From UBA4844 sp050943255 (lineage in GTDB: Bacteria; Bacillota; Syntrophomonadia; Syntrophomonadales; Syntrophomonadaceae): 64,000 nt of DNA. The stretch's first letter is position 1, and each line of letters begins with the position of its first letter. Location: NCBI GenBank assembly GCA_050943255.1, contig JBMNOV010000001.1, positions 1 through 64,000 on the forward strand, written 5' to 3'. Both the position numbers and the translations under genes were made by a program. This document shows, one piece after another, positions 33,273 through 42,413 of this stretch. The notes below the pieces were generated by a model, which was given only the letters and a program-made list of their open reading frames with translations, was not told the origin of the DNA and made no database searches.

Positions 33273-33542
33273 ATACTTATTATATTTTCGAAAAAAAATT
33301 GTTTGGTCAATCGTAACACCATTTTCTGAATTTAAGTATATCACCCGGATAAATTGGAGTCAACAGCCTGATAATGGGCGGATCGCGTCAAGATACTTTT
33401 GGTTTTAAGAAATAATGTGTTGGGGAGAATCGATCTTTTGATTACTCTATAAGAAAGAGACATAAATAGCTAACTCTAATTAGCACAATCTTTGATACAA
33501 TTTATATAGTGGTTAAAAAAACTGCAGAATAGAAGTGATCAT

Positions 33543-35078
33543 ATGCGGCGTTTGTTGAAAAACTTGTTTAGCAGAGTAGTAATATTCAGTCTGGCTATTC
33601 TCATTCAGCTGGCTGTACTGGTATTGATCATTTGGAAGTTCAGCAGCTATTTCGTCTTTTTTTATGCTGCCTGTGCCCTGGCTAGTTTGGCTGCGGTCCT
33701 GATAATTGTAAACAGCCGAAGCAATCCCGCCTACAAAATCGCCTGGATAATTACCATTATGCTGTTTCCCATATTCGGGGGCTTATTCTACCTAATGTTC
33801 GGCGGGAATAGATCCAGCCAAAAAAACAAAACAAAAATGCGGCTCATCGGCACCAAAATCGCTCATGCTCTTGGTCAAGACTTAGAGATTTTAGATCAGC
33901 TTGAGAAGGAAAATCTAGGGGCAGCTAACCAGGCCAGATATATTTACGATTTTAGTTTTTGTCCGGTTTGCACCCGAACTACCAGCCATTATTTGACTCC
34001 CGGAGAAGTGAAGTTCGAGTGTCTTCTGGAAGAATTAAAAAAAGCTGAACGCTATATCTTTCTGGAATACTTCATCATTGAGGAAGGAAAGATGTGGAAC
34101 GCGATCCTGGAGATCCTGGCAGAAAAGACCCAACAGGGGGTGGATGTCCGCGTTATATATGATGATGTAGGTTGTCTGTTTAAACTACCCTATGGTTATA
34201 ATCGTAAATTGGAAAGCATAGGGATCAAGTGCCGCGTTTTTAACCCTTTCCGCCCGGTATTGTCGGTACGGCTTAACAACCGAGACCACCGTAAAATAGC
34301 GGTGATTGACGGTCATACAGCCATTACAGGTGGTATCAATCTAGCCGATGAATATATTAATGAATTTAACCGCTTCGGTCATTGGAAAGATTCATCTATT
34401 CTAATTCGCGGTGATGCGGCATGGAACCTGACCGTAATGTTCCTATCCTTGTGGGATTGGCTGAGCGGGATCAAAGAAGATTATGAGGATTTCAAACCAC
34501 TGCCCCAATATGCAAAGCAATTTACCTCCGATGGATACGTACAGCCCTTTACCTCCAGTCCTTTCGATGAAGAATCGGTAAGTCAGTCAGTCTTCCTGAA
34601 TATGCTGGGAGAAGCTAAACACTACGTCTACATCAATACCCCCTACCTGATACTGGATAACGAAATGACTACCGCTTTGTGCCTGGCAGCCAAGCGAGGC
34701 GTAGATGTCCGTATAGTTACTCCTTATATCGAAGATAAATGGTTTGTCCATGCGGTGACCCGTTCCAACTACGAAGTCCTTATAGAAGCAGGTGTTCGTA
34801 TATATGAATATACCCCGGGATTCATGCATGCCAAAACCTTTGTGGTAGATGATGAGTTGGCTGTAGTAGGTACCATTAATCTTGATTATCGCAGTCTGTA
34901 TCTGCACTTCGAATGCGGAGTGTGGCTGTTTAAAACCCAAAGCGCATTGGAGATCAAAGAAGATTATCTTCAAACCCTGGCAGTCTCCCACCTGGTAACC
35001 CTGGCTGACTGCCAAAATGTAAAATGGTACCTTAAATTGGGCAGGTCGATTCTAAGGATGTTTGCTCCCTTGATGTAG
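33543..35078 (+). CDS. cls: cardiolipin synthase
   Basis: 511 residues. Two N-terminal membrane helices (about 12-34 and 36-58) plus a third hydrophobic segment at 65-88 are followed by two phospholipase D domains. HKD motifs: His249, Lys251, Asp256 in DHRKIAVIDGHTAITGG, and His429 in MHAKTFVVDDELAVVGTINL. The enzyme joins phosphatidylglycerol units to cardiolipin at the membrane. Length is normal for bacterial Cls. Its own terminators follow at 35111 and 35167. Base composition looks a little more G+C-rich than adjacent genes but is not foreign enough to claim transfer. Confidence 0.93.
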   Translation: MRRLLKNLFSRVVIFSLAILIQLAVLVLIIWKFSSYFVFFYAACALASLAAVLIIVNSRSNPAYKIAWIITIMLFPIFGGLFYLMFGGNRSSQKNKTKMRLIGTKIAHALGQDLEILDQLEKENLGAANQARYIYDFSFCPVCTRTTSHYLTPGEVKFECLLEELKKAERYIFLEYFIIEEGKMWNAILEILAEKTQQGVDVRVIYDDVGCLFKLPYGYNRKLESIGIKCRVFNPFRPVLSVRLNNRDHRKIAVIDGHTAITGGINLADEYINEFNRFGHWKDSSILIRGDAAWNLTVMFLSLWDWLSGIKEDYEDFKPLPQYAKQFTSDGYVQPFTSSPFDEESVSQSVFLNMLGEAKHYVYINTPYLILDNEMTTALCLAAKRGVDVRIVTPYIEDKWFVHAVTRSNYEVLIEAGVRIYEYTPGFMHAKTFVVDDELAVVGTINLDYRSLYLHFECGVWLFKTQSALEIKEDYLQTLAVSHLVTLADCQNVKWYLKLGRSILRMFAPLM

Positions 35079-35110
35079 AGTTGACTAAAGGAGAGCTGAC
35101 AATGTATAAT

Positions 35111-35141
35111 AAGGAGCCCTCCGGGAGGGCGGCTTCTTTTT
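35111..35141 (+). terminator. terminator of cls
   Basis: AAGGAGCC (35111-35118) pairs with GGCTTCTT (35131-35138), around an inner CTCCGGGAG hairpin, followed by TTTTT. Confidence 0.85.
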
Positions 35142-35166
35142 GAGGTTTTATATTGACAGAATAAAT

Positions 35167-35187
35167 AGAGCCTCCGAGCTCTTTTTT
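35167..35187 (+). terminator. second intrinsic terminator
   Basis: AGAGC (35167-35171) and GCTCT (35178-35182), 6-base loop, then TTTTTT. It stands 32 bases before the small ORF at 35219, so it can back up the cls terminator or attenuate that ORF. Confidence 0.65.
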
Positions 35188-35218
35188 CATCCGTAACGGT
35201 AACAGGGAGGTGCCCCAA

Positions 35219-35338
35219 ATGCCAGCTGGATACTCTTCTCGGTGCAAGGTTTGTAACTGCCAGCACCGGGTTCAGATAGAAAAATGGGCCGAAGAGGAAG
35301 GAATGAACCCTTATATCTATTTCCTAAATATACCTTAA
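35219..35338 (+). CDS. 39-residue protein with CxxC...H motif
   Basis: ATG at 35219, 6 bases after a strong GGGAGGTG, to TAA at 35336-35338. The translation begins MPAGYSSRCKVCNCQHRVQI and continues EKWAEEEGMNPYIYFLNIP. RCKVCN(x)xHRxxIExW.xEG is the zinc-knuckle plus helix pattern seen at the N-terminus of small phage-type or regulatory HTH proteins (CxxC followed by HR..IE). The protein stops just where the recognition helix would start, so it is either a very small metal-binding protein or the surviving start of a truncated gene. The good ribosome binding site argues that it is translated. Confidence 0.55.
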   Translation: MPAGYSSRCKVCNCQHRVQIEKWAEEEGMNPYIYFLNIP

Positions 35339-35359
35339 TTCATGTCAATAAGGAGACCG

Positions 35360-37777
35360 TTACATCCTAATAATAGTACCCCCTAGTAAATCTGCTGTTT
35401 CAGGGCTGCAGGTAGTAAAGATAACCTGATGCTTCTCGGCAAACCTTTTGATTAGATTAACGGCTGCCTGCTTCCTGCCAGGATCTAGGTCAACAAGGCA
35501 GTCATCCAGGATTATAAAACCTTTACTGTCTCCAAATATATACTCGGCCACAGCTAGTCTCAATGCCAAGGCAACCGCATCATAGGTCCCGGTGGAAAGC
35601 AGTTCAATCGGTATATTCATATTATCATCTTTTTCCAGTTTTAGTTCGAAATTATTACTGATATCTCCAGAAGTAAAATTGCCTTTGGTTAATGTCACTA
35701 GATACCCGGAAAAAGCATCAGCCACTGGTTTAAATGAATTATCATCTATTTGGTCGCGTACAGCTTCAAAAGCCGCCTTGATCTTGAGCAGTTTTTTCCC
35801 TTGCTCCAGCTTATGAATAAAAGTATCCTCGGCCTGCTGGTAAGCTTCCTTCAGGTCTTCATAAGATAATTCAGGAAGACTATTCTCACTCTCATAGTAT
35901 TCATCTTTTAAGGCTGACAAGGCTTTTTGGTGCTCATCATATGATTTGCGCAGACCTACCAGTTTGGTCCTGAACATATCGGCATTTGCGAATTCAGCCG
36001 GAAGGGGGGCCAGTTTCTCGATCTCCGCCTCCGCTTCCTTCTTCGCCATTTTTACAGTAATCATCTGCTCCAGTAATCCGTTTACATCTTCATATTCGTT
36101 CTGCCATTTAGCAACTATCGTTTCTAAAGATTTTCTTTGAGCCAGCAGATCGACCTTTTTATCATTGAGCTCCTTCATGACTGATTCAATGGTGGGCAGA
36201 TTTCTCACACCGCCTAGATCGCCATAATCATTGAGTTTGGCTACCAGTTCTTCATACTTAGCCCCTTCCAACAAACTAGTAATTTGTTTTTCCAGGCTCA
36301 ATATTTCATTGTAAATGCCATCTAATTTCTCTTTATTTAACTTGGCTGTTGCGATATTATCGACACCTAATTCTTGCAGCAGTGTTTCCAGTTTTGCTTT
36401 ATTCTCCTCGTATTGACTTCTTATCTCGGTAAAATCCATATCACCACTTTTGATTTCCAGGGATAAAAGGCTATTCTCCAATCTAATAAAGCCATTAGCT
36501 TTAAAGGTATCGCCAGCTTTAATAATGACAGATTCTTCCATATCCCTGGTAATGGTCAAGCCGGTTTCCCCTTCATACCGTATCAACTCTCCAATCATGA
36601 CTCCAGCCTGCATTTTAGCTTCAGCAGTCCGCATATCCTGCCAGTATTTCTCGAGGTCAATTATATTTTCTTTGGTTACATTGGCAATACTCCTGGCTTC
36701 TTCAGTTTTCTGCTGTATAAGCTGACGCAGCTCATTGATTTTATCCAGCTTTCTCTGCAGCGCTTCTTTCTCCAGGACTTTGGCAGCCTGCACTTTTTCT
36801 TTCTCTAGCTTCTTAGCTTCCTCCTCCAATTCGATCAGCTCTTTTGCCAAATTATCCAGCTCTAATTCATGCTTGGGCCACTTCTGGTTGATCTCCATGA
36901 GCATTGCCAGGTCTTTTTCATATTGATCTATTTTAGGCTCCAACTTAGATCTTTTTAGCACGTCTTCTTCAATCTGTTCCATTTGTTCCTTTTGCAGCTG
37001 AATAACAAATGTCTTTTCTTCCAAATTCCTTAATTGACTGCAAATTTCATCAAAATGCATTTGCCTGGCCCTAGCTTCCTCCATATCCCTAAGCAAGTTT
37101 TCCTTCTCATAATAACAGGTGAGAACCTCCCCTAGACCCGACTTATAAGGATTATTGATCCCCCGGTTGTTTTCAGGATAATTTTTTTCGACATCCCATC
37201 TTTTCAGCAATCTGTCGATCTCTGTATCGATTCGAACTCCCAAGTCATTAATGGAAACCCCATCTAGTTCCATTATTGCTTTTCGCAGCAGAGTGCTTAC
37301 TTCACTGGTAGTTTCTTGATTGCTGGTTATCCTCTGCAGCGCTTCACGAAAATGAACCTGTTTGGAAAAAAAGATATTGCTAAAAGTTCCTTCTCCGAAT
37401 CTTAATATTTCTTTTAAGATACCATTGACTTTGGCTTCGCTCACTAATATTTCTTCTTTTGGTGTAATTAGCTGTACTGAAGCGTTGGCACCCCATTGTT
37501 TAGAGATGGTAAATTCTCCGTCCTCACAGACTAATACTAACTCGCTGTCAAAGGTGTCACCGTTGGGCAAAGGCTTAAATTGGGAATAAAACGTTTTATC
37601 CGCTGCCGATCTTCGATCGTATTTTGTTGATTTGAATATAGCTGCATGAATGCCTTCGATCAACGTACTCTTCCCCGACTCATTATTACCTAATAAAACA
37701 TTGAGCCCGCCCCTGAATTCCAAAGATTTATCCTTTATGCCTGCAAATCGCCGGCAACGGTATTCTTTGATGATCAT
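35360..37777 (-). CDS. SbcC/YhaN-like SMC-type ATPase
   Basis: 805 residues. Walker A GNNESGKST is at about 30-38 (FRGGLNVLLGNNESGKSTLI), the signature LLSTGTYDAVALALRLAVAE near 730, and Walker B FIILDDCLVDLDP near 765. The middle (about 200-680) is a long coiled coil interrupted by a small beta domain (ADTFKAN... in two parts). No CxxC zinc hook is found; single Cys only. It overlaps the SbcD-like nuclease gene by 4 bases. The pair should act like Mre11-Rad50 or YhaM/YhaN in DNA end processing. It is shorter than SbcC (about 1000-1200 residues). Confidence 0.82.
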   Translation of the reverse strand: MIIKEYRCRRFAGIKDKSLEFRGGLNVLLGNNESGKSTLIEGIHAAIFKSTKYDRRSAADKTFYSQFKPLPNGDTFDSELVLVCEDGEFTISKQWGANASVQLITPKEEILVSEAKVNGILKEILRFGEGTFSNIFFSKQVHFREALQRITSNQETTSEVSTLLRKAIMELDGVSINDLGVRIDTEIDRLLKRWDVEKNYPENNRGINNPYKSGLGEVLTCYYEKENLLRDMEEARARQMHFDEICSQLRNLEEKTFVIQLQKEQMEQIEEDVLKRSKLEPKIDQYEKDLAMLMEINQKWPKHELELDNLAKELIELEEEAKKLEKEKVQAAKVLEKEALQRKLDKINELRQLIQQKTEEARSIANVTKENIIDLEKYWQDMRTAEAKMQAGVMIGELIRYEGETGLTITRDMEESVIIKAGDTFKANGFIRLENSLLSLEIKSGDMDFTEIRSQYEENKAKLETLLQELGVDNIATAKLNKEKLDGIYNEILSLEKQITSLLEGAKYEELVAKLNDYGDLGGVRNLPTIESVMKELNDKKVDLLAQRKSLETIVAKWQNEYEDVNGLLEQMITVKMAKKEAEAEIEKLAPLPAEFANADMFRTKLVGLRKSYDEHQKALSALKDEYYESENSLPELSYEDLKEAYQQAEDTFIHKLEQGKKLLKIKAAFEAVRDQIDDNSFKPVADAFSGYLVTLTKGNFTSGDISNNFELKLEKDDNMNIPIELLSTGTYDAVALALRLAVAEYIFGDSKGFIILDDCLVDLDPGRKQAAVNLIKRFAEKHQVIFTTCSPETADLLGGTIIRM

Positions 37778-38886
37778 TTTCTCACCCCCATGATCAGCTC
37801 ATAGGCCATTTGCATGGCATCCTCGTCATCAGTTAATGCCTTTAATAACTGTTGTGGAAAAGAGCCCTCGGTAAATTCTTGACTGATCTTTTCCGGGGTA
37901 ATTTTTATACCCAGGTTGAAATCATCAATGATTAGGTATGCCAGGGTTTGTTCCAAAGTTTTGAATATTTCTTTTCGATAACTGTATGTATCATTTGATA
38001 CCCTTCCAGCCAGATGGATCCTGGCTATAGTGGTTTCCGGTTTTTCTTTAAGCAGCGCTGCCTGCAGTTGATCCAGGTCATCAGAATCTGCGATAGTGTA
38101 GTTTTTATCCAAAAAACGGTAAGTCCCGGTCAAAACCAGATTAGCAGTTTTTCTCTTATGATCATCCACATCGATAAGCCACGCGTGCCCATTGTGCCAA
38201 CAATCTAATCCATCTGGTTCCGGTGTTCCCGGGTTAAACACCTTCCAATCTTTTATTGATTCATTAACAGGATAAGCCACATGAGTATGCCCCAGCAGCC
38301 ATAGATCCATAGGAAGATTCTCCAGTTCCTGCGGAGTCATGTAAAAATAACTGGATTCTATATCAGGCGAAATGCCCTGAAGCGACCCGTGAGCAATACC
38401 AATATTTATGTGTTCGGAATCAACTTTTTGTTCCCCGATCCAGCCGATATTGTTGGTATCACTGTGTTTGGAATGGCAGGGTGCTGGATAAACCGTTACA
38501 TCCAGCCCGTAATCTATCAAAGAGACAGGGGCTTCCCGATCTAAGAATATCGTTTTATCTCCAATAGTATTTTTGAAAGTATCCCAAAAATCCATCCTAT
38601 CGTTATCGTAATCATGATTACCAGGCAGAATTAAAACACATTCTCCCTGAAATTCCTCCAAGTATTGAGCTGTCTGGACAATAGCCTTTTTGTTAATGCC
38701 CTTGATGTTGTGAAACAAATCACCAGCTACCACAAACAGATTGCAGTTTTCTTTATTGGCTATGGACAGCATCTTGAGCAATACCTCCAACCTGGCCTCC
38801 TGCAATTTGCTTTTAATCGGCTCAGGATAGCTATTGAATTTCATGCCAATATGTAAATCGGCAGTATGAAATATTTTGATCGGCAT
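37774..38886 (-). CDS. SbcD/Mre11-like DNA exonuclease
   Basis: 370 residues from the ATG at 38886, 6 bases after GGGGAGG; an ATG at 38901 overlaps the ribosome binding site. Calcineurin-like phosphoesterase: FHTADLHIG (about 6-14), VVAGDLFHN (about 52-60), LPGNHDYDNDRMDF (about 85-98), GIAHGSLQ, and LLGHTHVAYP. These give the two-metal site of Mre11/SbcD nucleases. The C-terminal third is a capping domain. It is the first gene of the two-gene operon with the SMC-type ATPase (4-base overlap), consistent with a double-strand break or end-processing complex. Confidence 0.88.
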   Translation of the reverse strand: MPIKIFHTADLHIGMKFNSYPEPIKSKLQEARLEVLLKMLSIANKENCNLFVVAGDLFHNIKGINKKAIVQTAQYLEEFQGECVLILPGNHDYDNDRMDFWDTFKNTIGDKTIFLDREAPVSLIDYGLDVTVYPAPCHSKHSDTNNIGWIGEQKVDSEHINIGIAHGSLQGISPDIESSYFYMTPQELENLPMDLWLLGHTHVAYPVNESIKDWKVFNPGTPEPDGLDCWHNGHAWLIDVDDHKRKTANLVLTGTYRFLDKNYTIADSDDLDQLQAALLKEKPETTIARIHLAGRVSNDTYSYRKEIFKTLEQTLAYLIIDDFNLGIKITPEKISQEFTEGSFPQQLLKALTDDEDAMQMAYELIMGVRK

Positions 38887-38927
38887 CTTTATCCTCCCCA
38901 CTCTAATAGCTATTAAACGCTTTTAGA

Positions 38928-39040
38928 CTAACCCCCAATTAAGTCCTTCCAGCCTTCATAAATTATAACCATAGCAAAGTATCCAATTCACAGTATTTCA
39001 GCAGTGCTTGTTTTAATTTTAAACGCTCATAGTCTGACAT
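38928..39040 (-). pseudogene. frameshifted remnant (DUF2779-like C-terminus)
   Basis: Reading from the ATG at 39040, MSDYERLKLKQALLKYCELD continues to DTL, then the frame shifts by one base at about 38974 and AMVIIYEGWKDLIGG with a TAG at 38930-38928 follows. The combined pattern LLKYCELDTLAMVIIYEGW resembles the C-terminal end of DUF2779 proteins. Only this tail is left. It is a broken fragment, not a functional gene. Confidence 0.5.
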
Positions 39041-39044
39041 TTCT

Positions 39045-39262
39045 TCAAATGACTAGTTCCGCCGGTTTAGCAAACAAGTATTGAATGGCATCGATTTCCT
39101 CAACATGACGAACCCATCTACTTCGTTGCTGCTTTTTAGCTCTTGGCATTATCATAGCAGATTCCCATGCTTACAACGCATTGCTAGCTTCGAAAAAGCG
39201 GGTTACCTCAACTTCATTTTTGTATCCTAGAGGCCTGAAGGCAACAATCACTCTATATACAT
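39045..39262 (-). pseudogene. decayed gene start with good ribosome binding site
   Basis: AGAGGAGGTGC precedes the ATG at 39262. After MY the frame is lost (ATGTATATAGAGTGA); with a 2-base correction it reads on as RVIVAFRPLGYKNEVEVTRF, hits a TAA after FEASNAL, and continues as MPRAKKQQRSRWVRHVEEID to a TGA at 39047-39045. At least one frameshift and one nonsense change are present. The original family is not recognised. Confidence 0.5.
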
Positions 39263-39334
39263 AACAAGCACCTCCTCTTATCAGGTATTTTCTGTGCGAT
39301 AATTCCTATTACTACTATGAATGTAATAATCTAT

Positions 39335-39760
39335 ATGCACAAGCGCTCTTATAGTAATAGTAAACACTACCCTGAGGATAAACTGGAACAAAAAGTAATA
39401 GCCGAAATTGGAAAGAAAATTATAACCCAGAAAACGAAGAGGACTTAATTAATAGAATCTGGCAACATATTAATACAATAAATAAAGGTCAAGACAAAGA
39501 AAAAACATGCTGTTCGAACAGCTGCAGGTTGAAAATAAAAGAAATGAACCGCATTATTAAGACCATCGAGGATGGTCTACCCTATAAGCACATGGCCGAC
39601 AAGTTTAGCCAGTTCGGGGGCAAAAGCAATACATGGAACAAAGCTGGATGAATGCCGCTCCCCTTTTGAAGATACTACCCGCCGCGACGTAGTAAACTAC
39701 ATGAGAAAGCAAAAATGCAGATTGGCTATCGGTGCCTCTCTGGAAACCAGAAAGAAATAA
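39335..39760 (+). pseudogene. decayed coding stretch
   Basis: Protein-like sequence moves between frames: MHKRSYSNSKHYPEDKLEQK from the ATG at 39335, then RNWKENYNPENEEDLINRIW from about 39403 in a second frame up to a TGA at 39649, which includes MNRIIKTIEDGLPYKHMADK, then ECRSPFEDTTRRDVVNYMRK in a third frame to a TAA at 39758. No single intact ORF with a ribosome binding site remains. The ancestral gene is not recognised. Confidence 0.45.
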
Positions 39761-39784
39761 TGACCTCATACTTACATGAGGTCA
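39761..39784. terminator. inverted repeat after the decayed stretch
   Basis: TGACCTCAT (39761-39769) and ATGAGGTCA (39776-39784), perfect 9-base arms with a 6-base loop. No U-tract on the plus strand; on the minus strand TTATTTCTTTC follows, so it may terminate tRNA-Leu transcription. Confidence 0.5.
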
Positions 39785-39845
39785 AAGTCTTTGATAATAA
39801 ACTCGATTGTATTTTCAAACTTCAGCTCGAAAGTTCTGATAAGCA

Positions 39846-39930
39846 TGGTGTCGGAGGCGGGACTTGAACCCGCACCCGGTTAAGGATACGCCCCTCAAAC
39901 GTACGTGTCTGCCCGTTCCACCACTCCGAC
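39846..39930 (-). tRNA. tRNA-Leu(GAG)
   Basis: 85 bases including an encoded CCA. Acceptor 5' GTCGGAG (39930 downwards) pairs with CTCCGAC, discriminator A, then CCA ending at 39846. Anticodon stem TACGT/GCGTA with loop TTGAGGG gives anticodon GAG. A long variable arm (ATCCTTAACCGGGT) and the T arm GCGGGTTCAAGTCCCGC are as expected of a class II leucine tRNA. Confidence 0.95.
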
Positions 39931-40053
39931 ACAATTGTTAGGTTTGTCATTATCTCGACGAAATTAATTATATAATGCTTTGCGAGCAGTGTCAATTATC
40001 ACTCAGCTTATGTTTTTAATGCTTAGTACTATTGCACTTCAGCTTTCTGGTAT

Positions 40054-41709
40054 CTAAATCTCCTTCCCTTGCTCCTCAGGTTTATTATTGCCTTCATCAA
40101 GTGAAGACTTACGTAATTCTATCTGATTCCAGTTTACCATTTCCATGCTATCCACTGTAAGATTGGCCACGTTTTTACTAATAAGCTTATGAGCACATTT
40201 CTGAAAAAGCCAGAGACAAGGAGCATCGTCTATAATTATTTCTTCCGCCCGGTGCAGGTAATCCAAGCGTTTCTCTAGGTTCAATTCCTTTCTTGACAAA
40301 TCCAGCAGTTTATCTACCTGAGGATTGTGATAAGCGGAGAAATTGCTAATCCCGATTTTAGAACTGTGAAACATGCTATATATAAAGTTATCCGGGTCAG
40401 GATAATCAGCATACCAACTCACCCGACCACAAGGTATTTGCATTTTTCCTAATTGTTTACTGTAGTATTCCCAATCCATAGTATTTAACTCTACCAAAAA
40501 GCCAACCTGTTTTAGTTGCTGGGCTAACATGTCCAGCACAGCACGGTGCCCTTCATCATTATCATAGGTTATAGATAAGGTTATCAAGTCATTTGCACTA
40601 TAACCAGCTTCCTCCAGCAATTGCCGCGCCTTTTCCGGCTCATAACTATAACCGCTCATTTCGCCTTTATACCCTTTAAAACCCAAAGGTACGGCAGTAC
40701 TTATAGGAGTATATGCCCCCCCTAATACGGTGTCATTTATAGCCTTACGGTCGATAGCATAGTTTAGTGCGCGCCGGAGTAAATAGCCTTTAGTAAAAGG
40801 TTTTTTATTGACATTAAGCACCAGCTGATATGTATTAAGCAAGTTTTGCTTGATATATAAATCCTTATATTCGGGATTCTTGCTGATTTCCTTTATTTGG
40901 CTAAAGGGTATTGAGTCAAGATAATCCAATTTATGTGCCTTATAATCCTCCAAGGCCTTTATTTCATCGTCATACACAGTAAAATTTATAGCACTTAATC
41001 GTGGTCCTGACTGGTGATACTCTTCATTTTTTAGCAGGAGAATGCTTTTATTTTCTTCTATTTCCTTAAAAACGTAAGGGCCAGTACCTGGGCTCGGATT
41101 ATTCTGGTTATCTTCACTAAGATCATATACCCAGAAAACAGGACTAGTCAGAATATATATAAATGCGGAATTGGGCTGGTCAAAAGTAATCTTTATGGTC
41201 GATTCATTAACTGCCTGAATACCGGAAATTTCATTTTTCATACCTTCTGCCATTTCATTACTGCCAACAATAGGCAAAAACATACTAACATTAGACCAAA
41301 TCTGGCTATTAATAAAGCTTTTTTCCCAGGCAGCTTTAACATTAGCAGCAGTTAGTTTTTTTCCGTTATGAAATTTTATATTATTTTTTAACTGTATAAC
41401 CAAGGTTTTCGCATCAGAACTATACTTCCATTTTTTTGCCAGAAGCGGTTCAAGCTCACCTGACTTTTCGTTATAACACACTAGACCTTCATAAACAGCG
41501 CTGGCAATAAGTCTTTCCTGGTGTTCAGCTACATTTGCAGGATCAAGCGAATTTACTCTTCCACATATTCCGGCATTAAAGGTACGATTATCAAGATTAG
41601 CAGTATATACGGCCAAGTTATATCTATTTATAAGAACTGCGACAAAAATGGTTAGAAGTAACAGAAAACCAACAAAAGCCAGCTTATATTTCTTCTGTGA
41701 GTCAAACAT
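40054..41709 (-). CDS. membrane-anchored peptide-type ABC solute-binding protein (family 5)
   Basis: 551 residues. An N-terminal helix at about 10-28 (KLAFVGFLLLLTIFVAVLIN) without a lipobox Cys anchors it. The rest is an OppA/DppA-like family 5 binding protein: VNSLDPANVAEHQERLIASA, VYEGLVCYN, WKYSSDAKTLVIQLKNNIKFHNGK (in two parts), YALNYAIDRKAI-type RRALNYAIDRKAIND, GYSYEPEKARQLLEEAGY. Partner permease and ATPase genes are not adjacent. It would bind oligopeptides or similar solutes outside the membrane. Lack of lipidation and of permease neighbours is unusual; it may serve as a receptor or use a permease elsewhere. Confidence 0.87.
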   Translation of the reverse strand: MFDSQKKYKLAFVGFLLLLTIFVAVLINRYNLAVYTANLDNRTFNAGICGRVNSLDPANVAEHQERLIASAVYEGLVCYNEKSGELEPLLAKKWKYSSDAKTLVIQLKNNIKFHNGKKLTAANVKAAWEKSFINSQIWSNVSMFLPIVGSNEMAEGMKNEISGIQAVNESTIKITFDQPNSAFIYILTSPVFWVYDLSEDNQNNPSPGTGPYVFKEIEENKSILLLKNEEYHQSGPRLSAINFTVYDDEIKALEDYKAHKLDYLDSIPFSQIKEISKNPEYKDLYIKQNLLNTYQLVLNVNKKPFTKGYLLRRALNYAIDRKAINDTVLGGAYTPISTAVPLGFKGYKGEMSGYSYEPEKARQLLEEAGYSANDLITLSITYDNDEGHRAVLDMLAQQLKQVGFLVELNTMDWEYYSKQLGKMQIPCGRVSWYADYPDPDNFIYSMFHSSKIGISNFSAYHNPQVDKLLDLSRKELNLEKRLDYLHRAEEIIIDDAPCLWLFQKCAHKLISKNVANLTVDSMEMVNWNQIELRKSSLDEGNNKPEEQGKEI

Positions 41710-41820
41710 ATTTGTTCCCCCTAAAATATACTTATGGGAACATTATATTAGACAAGCATTTGCATTATTCCGTCACCTATTATTTCACTATGAATAAGTT
41801 CTGTTATACTATATTTTCGC

Positions 41821-42384
41821 TTACTGGTAAATAGCATTATAGGCTTCATAATTGTTAAGTACATTCTTAACATAAAGCCGGGTCTCCTCAAATGGTATTT
41901 GATCGATTGACTGGCGGCTGCCATCCCACTTCCCATTTAACACCCATTCCCTAACCTTTCCCCTCCCGGCATTATATGCGGCTACTATCATAGGGGTACG
42001 CCCATCAAACTCTTGGCTTAAATTATTCAGATACCAACAACCAAAACGTATATTTATTTCGGGATCGTGTAAGCTCTCGGAGCTAAAATCGCTTATTCCC
42101 TGTATTTCAGAAATCCATTGTGCCGTTTCGGGCATTATTTGCATAAGCCCTCTCGCACCCACTGGTGATTGAGCAGCATTTTGATACTTACTTTCAGCTC
42201 TAATAATAGCAAATACTAAATACGGGTCAACACCGTATTCCTGAGCAGCAGTAAATACCAGATCACTATGTGGCTGAGGATAAAATATGCTTATCCACTT
42301 AGGGAAGGTTAAAACCACTACAAGAAATAACAGAATACTGACCCACATTAAAATGGAAAGCCTTTTCCTGATGTTGTGTTTCAA
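41821..42384 (-). CDS. lytic transglycosylase (SLT domain)
   Basis: 187 residues, TTG start after GGAGG. Membrane anchor at about 9-28. The SLT domain follows: DPYLVFAIIRAESKYQNAAQ with catalytic Glu64, SPVGARGLMQIMPETAQWI, GCWYLNNLSQEF, MIVAAYNAGRGKVREWV. The enzyme cleaves peptidoglycan glycan strands at the outer face of the membrane. It follows coaE by 29 bases on the same strand, so it probably ends the polA-mutM-ytaF-coaE operon. In Bacillus a related gene (ytaG region) sits in similar context. Confidence 0.92.
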   Translation of the reverse strand: MKHNIRKRLSILMWVSILLFLVVVLTFPKWISIFYPQPHSDLVFTAAQEYGVDPYLVFAIIRAESKYQNAAQSPVGARGLMQIMPETAQWISEIQGISDFSSESLHDPEINIRFGCWYLNNLSQEFDGRTPMIVAAYNAGRGKVREWVLNGKWDGSRQSIDQIPFEETRLYVKNVLNNYEAYNAIYQ

Positions 42385-42413
42385 TATAATACAACCTCCA
42401 GAGATAAATACTA

